From JAYZDF01 sp036337945 (lineage in GTDB: Bacteria > Myxococcota > Kuafuiibacteriia > Kuafuiibacteriales > Kuafuiibacteriaceae): a DNA stretch of 9,252 nt. Shown here in pieces: positions 5,027 through 9,252 of this stretch (position 1 is its first letter; every line of letters begins with the position of its first letter). The notes under the pieces are model-generated. The model saw nothing but the letters and a program-made list of their open reading frames with translations, was not told the origin of the DNA and did not search any database. Position numbers and translations under genes: made by a program. The DNA lies in NCBI GenBank assembly GCA_036337945.1, contig JAYZDF010000113.1, positions 1-9,252 of the forward strand, read 5' to 3'.

Positions 5027-8000
5027 GTGAGTTCTCATTCCTCTCGCAACCGCAATCAGCTCATTACGCGCTCGCACTGCACATCTATCACCTGTGTTTT
5101 GGTCAGCAGTTTAGGACTCCACTGTGGGCTATCAGACGCACTTTTTGAGAAGAGCTTCTCCCCAGCGGTGCGAATTATTGCAAGCCCAGAATCCTTTACC
5201 GCCTCTTCAGAAGCTAAATTCGCCCTCGATTGTAACAAACGCCAATGTGATTACTTTTGCTCTCTTTCGGCGGGTGAGGATGAAATCCAGAGCGACGAAA
5301 AAACTTTCACTGCTTGTAGTAATGAGTTGCAGTACCCAGGATTAACTGAGGGGACTTATGAGTTTTTGGTCTATGCAACCGATGCTAGCAAACTGAAGAG
5401 TCCAACCGTTTCTTATCGTTGGGTTATAGACCAAACGGCTCCGCAAACGGAAATTGACCCAACTTTCAACGGATTCGTCAATACCGCAACGCAGGGATTG
5501 AGCTTCAGCTGCCTTGATAAATCACCCTGCACCTATCGCTGTTTTGTAGACGGTGTTGAACAGGCAAATTGTGGCTCTCCTCTCAGATTTCCAGGTTTTG
5601 AGAACGGAGACAGTCTACAGCTCGTCATTGAAGCCACCGATGCAGCAGGCAACATTCAAGAGGAATTGATGAGCCCAACAGCTGTCACTATAGACAATGA
5701 TCCGCCGATAGTAAGGATTACGAGCTATCCGGGAATAAACTCTACAGGCAGAGATAATCGCACCGAGGTTTCGCTGAGCTTTGAAACGGAGGAAATCAAT
5801 CCCCTGGACCCCCATAGATTCGAATGCCAACTCAACAATAACTCAATCATTGAAGACTGCGAATCCCCTTGGGAACCAACCTTGACCGCTTCCACCGCCG
5901 AAACCCCAGCCATTGACACTCCTCAAACAGCACGTATTCGCGCCACCGATTCAGCAGGGAACATTGGAGAGTGGTCACAAATCACTTGGATTCGCGACCA
6001 AACTGCTCCGCGAGCATTTTTTCTAGATACCCCAGATTCAGTGAGCGCGGAGCGCGACCCTACCTTCAAACTCGGCTGCTCTGAAAACTCTTGCCGCTAT
6101 CTTTGTAAACTAGATAGCGGAAACCAAACCGCTTGCGGCCAGACTTCGAGTCAAACGACGCATACTATTATGGCTATTCCCGTTGGAGAGCACAGCCTCG
6201 AAATTGTCGCGGTCGATGACGCCGGAAATCGTTCAGCACCAATCCAATATACCTGGCGGGTTGTGCCAAAATGGAAAGAGTTTGCGACCTCTGGTTATCA
6301 CTCCTGTGCCATCACGCATACGGGGACTCTTTTATGTTGGGGTGTCAACGAATACGGACAAGCCGGAAACACATTATATCCAAACCAAGAAGAGCCGGGA
6401 CGTTACGAGCCAACACTCGTCCCCACACAAGTAACTGAAGAGAGAAATTGGACGAGCGTTTCCGTTAGCATGACACACACCTGCGCCACAAAATCAGACG
6501 GGACACTTTGGTGTTGGGGTCTCAACAAACTGAATAGTGATACCTATAGTCGCTTAGCCCTCAACTCAGTCATAGAACATTATTCCGAACCGCAACTTCT
6601 TAATGGACAAGGATGGCTCAAGGTTGCCGCTGGTAAAGATCATTCTTGCGCAGCGAGAAGTGACAATACTCTTTGGTGCTGGGGAAGCGAATTTCCTTTT
6701 CAACGAGCAAACCTAAGTATCGATCCGAGCGACCAACAAGGAAATATTCTTCAAATCGCCATCGGTAATCAGTCTTGTGCGTTAGTAGAGATTTTAGATG
6801 ATCAGAACTCGCTTCGAGCGGAACTCTTTTGTAGTGAGTCCAGTGTTGTAACGTTATCTCCCCAAGGAACCATGAGCCCGCGCGGTTGGCGCAGTTTCTC
6901 GCTAGGGAAAGAGCACGAATGCGCAGTTTCCCGTGAGTCACAAATTTTCTGTAGAGGAAGCAATACTTATAAACAAACGGCTGAAACTGGAACGTTTACA
7001 AGTGCCTGGACGCTGGTTGGTGCCCCTGATGCAACCTGGAAAAGTGTGGCTGCCGCAGAATTTTCAACCTGCGGCGTCTCCACTTCCGGCGACATTCATT
7101 GTTGGGGAGCGGAGCATCTGGGTCACGACGGCACAGCGTCTCGGGCTGTTTTCCCTCCAGAACAAGTACCCTTCTCCGAACCTATGAGCGAAGTCATGAG
7201 CCATGGAGAAAGCCGAAGCATATGTGCCTTTGGCGAGAAGGGCTCGCTCTTTTGTTGGGGGGATAATCGATTCGGGCAACTCGGCTTAGACCGCGGAGAC
7301 AAATCAAAACCTTATCTCGTGTCAGGGCCAACATCCGGAGGATGGCTCGAAGTCGAACTTGGACGAAACCACACTTGTGGGCGAAGAAGTGATAACAACA
7401 TCTATTGCTGGGGAGCGAATGAAAGCCTCATATCCTTAGTAGCCACTAACAGAATTCAAGCGCGTTTTACCAATGGACAGCTTGGTGCTCAAATCGCATT
7501 CACGAGCAACTCTCAGACTGCGAAACTTCGATTCTTAGAACGTCCAAGATCAATTGTTACAACTGGCATCCGGCAAGGGACTGAACCCAACGAAGATTGG
7601 AGTTCTGCACTCAACTGGAGTGAGCTCGATATTTATCACAGCGGGAATGCTAGTTTCGGACAACAAACGGATAACGATACCTATGCCTGGGGAGAAAGTC
7701 GGAATGGCCATCTCGGGCTCGGGGACAACTTCACTTTGGAATGTTTAGAGAATCCTCGAACCGTCATTAGTGGTCCAGTTGAAGTGCGCGCACCGGAGAC
7801 ATTGACTCAGGTCAGCCTAGGCAAGTCTCACGCCTGTGGCCGAGGTGAAATTGATCCTAATAATAACGGCACCCGACTTTACTGCTGGGGAGACAACGCT
7901 TCGGGTCAACTTGGAATCCAAGCAAATCCAAGGTGTCTAAACTATGGAGAATCCAGTTCACTGGTTGTCTCACCTACGAATGAAACAAATCCTCAGAGCT

Positions 8001-8614
8001 GGCTTGGAGTCGCAAGTGGAAGCGAGTTTACTTGCGGTCGCGATATTTCTGACAACGTATTCTGCTGGGGAGATAACTCGTCAGGACAACTTGGACAAGG
8101 AGACACTCTAAATCGCACCACGCCTTCTATTGTTGGGACAGACACTTATTTTGAAATAAGCACAGGCTACAAACATGTCTGCGCAATCACACTCTTAGGT
8201 GAACTTTCGTGCTGGGGGAATAATCAGCACGGGCAACTTGGAACTCAAGTCAATTCAGATTCATCGAACCCCGTGACCGTGATATCCCCCTCTACAGACC
8301 CAAACAGCCAATGGTTTCAGGTCGACTCTGGCAGCTGGCATACTTGCGCAATCCTCGACGAAAGCCCTGAAAATACACTTTGGTGTTGGGGGTTGAACGA
8401 TTTCGGCCAACTTGGTCATGGCGAACTTTTCGACACGAATGTTCCGACAGCCATAGATGCAACACAGACCTGGCGCAGTGTATCGGCCGGGTACGACCAC
8501 ACCTGTGCCATTTCAAGCAATAACGAGCTCTTTTGCTGGGGAAGCAACGCCTACGGGAAACTCGGGCATGGTCAGGTAGAACTATGGCCAAACACGCCTC
8601 AAGAGCTCAAATAA
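5027..8614 (+). CDS. Large lipoprotein with four Ig-like domains and 14 RCC1-like blades
   Basis: The protein has 1195 residues and starts with GTG behind a good ribosome site. Residues 1-32 are a basic region plus hydrophobic core leading to C33, the likely lipidated Cys. The -1 residue is His (G-L-H-C), which is unusual. Assignment of C33 rests on alignment with the downstream paralogue, where C-G-L-[ST]-D-A-x-F-E follows a normal lipobox. Residues 47-412 are four Ig-like domains with A-T-D-x-A-G-N and D-Q-T-A-P boundary motifs. Residues 416-1195 are 14 RCC1-like units of the form H-[ST]-C-A-x8-C-W-G-x-N-x-x-G-Q-L-G. RCC1 blades form seven-bladed propellers that bind proteins or ligands; bacterial secreted versions mostly have no known role. 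The many paired Cys fit a protein folded in the oxidising envelope or at the cell surface. It is six bases after the small exported protein and 73 bases before its paralogue. Confidence 0.95.
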   Translation: MSSHSSRNRNQLITRSHCTSITCVLVSSLGLHCGLSDALFEKSFSPAVRIIASPESFTASSEAKFALDCNKRQCDYFCSLSAGEDEIQSDEKTFTACSNELQYPGLTEGTYEFLVYATDASKLKSPTVSYRWVIDQTAPQTEIDPTFNGFVNTATQGLSFSCLDKSPCTYRCFVDGVEQANCGSPLRFPGFENGDSLQLVIEATDAAGNIQEELMSPTAVTIDNDPPIVRITSYPGINSTGRDNRTEVSLSFETEEINPLDPHRFECQLNNNSIIEDCESPWEPTLTASTAETPAIDTPQTARIRATDSAGNIGEWSQITWIRDQTAPRAFFLDTPDSVSAERDPTFKLGCSENSCRYLCKLDSGNQTACGQTSSQTTHTIMAIPVGEHSLEIVAVDDAGNRSAPIQYTWRVVPKWKEFATSGYHSCAITHTGTLLCWGVNEYGQAGNTLYPNQEEPGRYEPTLVPTQVTEERNWTSVSVSMTHTCATKSDGTLWCWGLNKLNSDTYSRLALNSVIEHYSEPQLLNGQGWLKVAAGKDHSCAARSDNTLWCWGSEFPFQRANLSIDPSDQQGNILQIAIGNQSCALVEILDDQNSLRAELFCSESSVVTLSPQGTMSPRGWRSFSLGKEHECAVSRESQIFCRGSNTYKQTAETGTFTSAWTLVGAPDATWKSVAAAEFSTCGVSTSGDIHCWGAEHLGHDGTASRAVFPPEQVPFSEPMSEVMSHGESRSICAFGEKGSLFCWGDNRFGQLGLDRGDKSKPYLVSGPTSGGWLEVELGRNHTCGRRSDNNIYCWGANESLISLVATNRIQARFTNGQLGAQIAFTSNSQTAKLRFLERPRSIVTTGIRQGTEPNEDWSSALNWSELDIYHSGNASFGQQTDNDTYAWGESRNGHLGLGDNFTLECLENPRTVISGPVEVRAPETLTQVSLGKSHACGRGEIDPNNNGTRLYCWGDNASGQLGIQANPRCLNYGESSSLVVSPTNETNPQSWLGVASGSEFTCGRDISDNVFCWGDNSSGQLGQGDTLNRTTPSIVGTDTYFEISTGYKHVCAITLLGELSCWGNNQHGQLGTQVNSDSSNPVTVISPSTDPNSQWFQVDSGSWHTCAILDESPENTLWCWGLNDFGQLGHGELFDTNVPTAIDATQTWRSVSAGYDHTCAISSNNELFCWGSNAYGKLGHGQVELWPNTPQELK
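5165..6262 (+). repeat. Four Cys-patterned Ig-like domains in the large lipoprotein
   Basis: The domains cover residues about 47-138, 139-227, 228-327 and 328-412. Domains 1, 2 and 4 have four Cys: C69/74/78/97, C162/168/172/182 and C351/356/360/370. The pattern is C-x4-5-C-x3-C-x9-18-C. Domain 3 keeps only the last two (C267, C278). Typical boundary motifs are V-I-D-Q-T-A-P (133-139), T-I-D-N-D-P-P (221-227) and I-R-D-Q-T-A-P (322-328). The family is the common bacterial extracellular Ig-like repeat that ends in V-D-x-T-A-P. Confidence 0.85.
6272..8611 (+). repeat. Fourteen RCC1-like blades
   Basis: Units are marked by Cys pairs at 427/437, 486/496, 541/551, 584/602, 632/642, 682/692, 733/743, 784/794, 937/953, 1003/1013, 1052/1062, 1107/1120 and 1160/1170. 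One Cys-free unit has F877/A887. Ten of the 13 pairs are exactly ten residues apart. Fourteen units fit two seven-bladed propellers. Units 4 and 5 lack the C-W-G Trp. An insertion of about 40 residues separates units 8 and 9. Units 10 and 11 are also close at DNA level (TGCTGGGGAGA at 7882 and 8062). Confidence 0.85.
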
Positions 8615-8642
8615 AACAATAGTTTCAGTACCTTACAAAAGC

Positions 8643-8648
8643 TATACT
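8643..8648 (+). promoter_or_regulatory. Possible -10 box between the two lipoprotein genes
   Basis: TATACT lies in the 73-base gap, 39 bases before the TTG start of the second lipoprotein. No good -35 is seen at 16-18 bases upstream. It might give the second gene its own promoter, or the gene may be read through from upstream. No terminator hairpin is visible in the gap. Confidence 0.25.
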
Positions 8649-8679
8649 CAGAAGCATTTGTTCTGTAGACTTCGCATGT

Positions 8680-8682
8680 AGG
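8680..8682 (+). promoter_or_regulatory. Ribosome binding site supporting a TTG start
   Basis: AGG (8680-8682, within TAGGCGAG) lies five bases before TTG 8688. An in-frame TAG (8679-8681) bounds the frame just upstream. The first in-frame ATG (8742) would cut off the basic S-K-R region of the signal peptide, so the TTG is preferred. Confidence 0.55.
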
Positions 8683-8687
8683 CGAGA

Positions 8688-9252
8688 TTGAGCAACTTGG
8701 TTTATAGTTTTTCGAAAAGAATCATCGGCAACGTCGCAATCATGTTCTTTATCGCTTCGTCCCTGTCTGCCTGTGGACTCACTGACGCCTTCTTTGAATC
8801 GAAACGCACTCTGTCGGTGATCATCGACCAACAGCCTGAAAGATACACCCAAGATAACATTGCTACGTTTGAAATCACCTGCAGCGAAGAAAACTGCAGG
8901 TTTCAGTGTGCGATCGAGCTCATTCAAGGCACCTCATCAGAAAGCGAAGACTTTATTGATTGCCCTGCGGACTTCCGTTTTCCAAATCTTACCGACGGCA
9001 CATATCGATTCAGAATCAGAGCAAGCAACAAGTTCGACGAAATTAGCAACACGGCCAGTGCCATTTGGACCGTGGACAGAACCGCGCCGGTCATTGCCAC
9101 GGATGAACAGCCCTATCTCAATCAAGCAAGTAACACGGCACTGATATTTTTTGAGTGTATAGATGCGAGTCCCTGTAATGTTGAATGCACATTAGGCAAT
9201 AAAGAAAAAGAAGCCTGCTCATCACCGTACCGCGTTTCTCTCTCAAGCGGAG
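8688..9252 (+). CDS. Ig-like lipoprotein, paralogue of the upstream RCC1 lipoprotein, C-terminus beyond window
   Basis: The first 188 codons of an open frame run off the right edge. From TTG 8688 the protein has a textbook lipoprotein signal: basic S-K-R (9-11), hydrophobic 12-27, and lipobox L-S-A-C with lipidated C29. TTG 8697 and ATG 8742 are alternative starts. The mature protein begins C-G-L-T-D-A-F-F-E, matching C-G-L-S-D-A-L-F-E in the gene before it. Ig-like domain 1 has C65/70/74/92 and ends V-D-R-T-A-P (129-134). Domain 2 has C157/163/167/177, with spacing identical to domain 2 of the upstream protein. Both Ig-like domains therefore match in order, which implies tandem duplication. 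RCC1 blades may follow beyond the edge, but this cannot be seen. It is likely an outer-membrane or surface lipoprotein of unknown role. Confidence 0.88.
   Translation, partial: MSNLVYSFSKRIIGNVAIMFFIASSLSACGLTDAFFESKRTLSVIIDQQPERYTQDNIATFEITCSEENCRFQCAIELIQGTSSESEDFIDCPADFRFPNLTDGTYRFRIRASNKFDEISNTASAIWTVDRTAPVIATDEQPYLNQASNTALIFFECIDASPCNVECTLGNKEKEACSSPYRVSLSSG

Noticed and set aside
6272..8611. DNA-level tandem repeat or CRISPR-like array suggested by recurring TGCTGGGG
   Set aside because: The recurrence comes from the codons of the C-W-G motif in RCC1 blades; spacing is irregular and the flanks diverge.
8625..8927. 100-codon minus-strand frame over the start of the second lipoprotein
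   Set aside because: The plus-strand frame there encodes a lipobox and Ig-like domains homologous to the neighbouring gene.

Overview
The window looks like chromosomal DNA of a Gram-negative bacterium of the predatory or social "deltaproteobacterial" type (Myxococcota/Bradymonadales-like). The reasons are a membrane-anchored Hanks-type Ser/Thr kinase with an N-terminal zinc-ribbon-like knuckle, and secreted lipoproteins built from Cys-rich Ig-like domains and RCC1 propeller repeats. Base composition is roughly balanced. The assignment is inference from gene content; there is no rRNA or other marker gene here.

Layout: two groups of genes diverge from an intergenic region at 4125-4261. On the minus strand, reading leftwards, are a Ser/Thr protein kinase (4124-2103), an M14-type zinc carboxypeptidase/desuccinylase-like hydrolase (2023-1040), and a long coiled-coil protein (900 to beyond base 1). 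On the plus strand are a small exported or membrane protein (4262-5020), a 1195-residue RCC1/Ig-like lipoprotein (5027-8614), and the first 188 residues of a second lipoprotein (8688 to beyond 9252). The second lipoprotein is a paralogue of the first. Both edge genes are open to the window boundary and are easily missed because they have no stop codon inside it.

How they may fit together: the small protein and the large lipoprotein are tightly coupled (6 bases apart, with the Shine-Dalgarno sequence inside the last codons of the upstream gene). The two lipoproteins form a tandem family with a shared mature N-terminus (C-G-L-[ST]-D-A-x-F-E) and the same order of Cys-patterned Ig-like domains. 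The large one ends in 14 RCC1-like blades, most naturally two seven-bladed propellers, with a likely disulfide in every blade except one. The kinase has an intact catalytic core, a Pro-rich heptad linker, one membrane segment and a helical tail outside the cytoplasm. It could therefore sense envelope events, but any functional link to the lipoproteins is inferred only from position.

No tRNA, rRNA, CRISPR array, insertion sequence or phage gene was recognised. Intergenic stretches are all under 150 bases. They hold some small dyads that may be operators or terminators.
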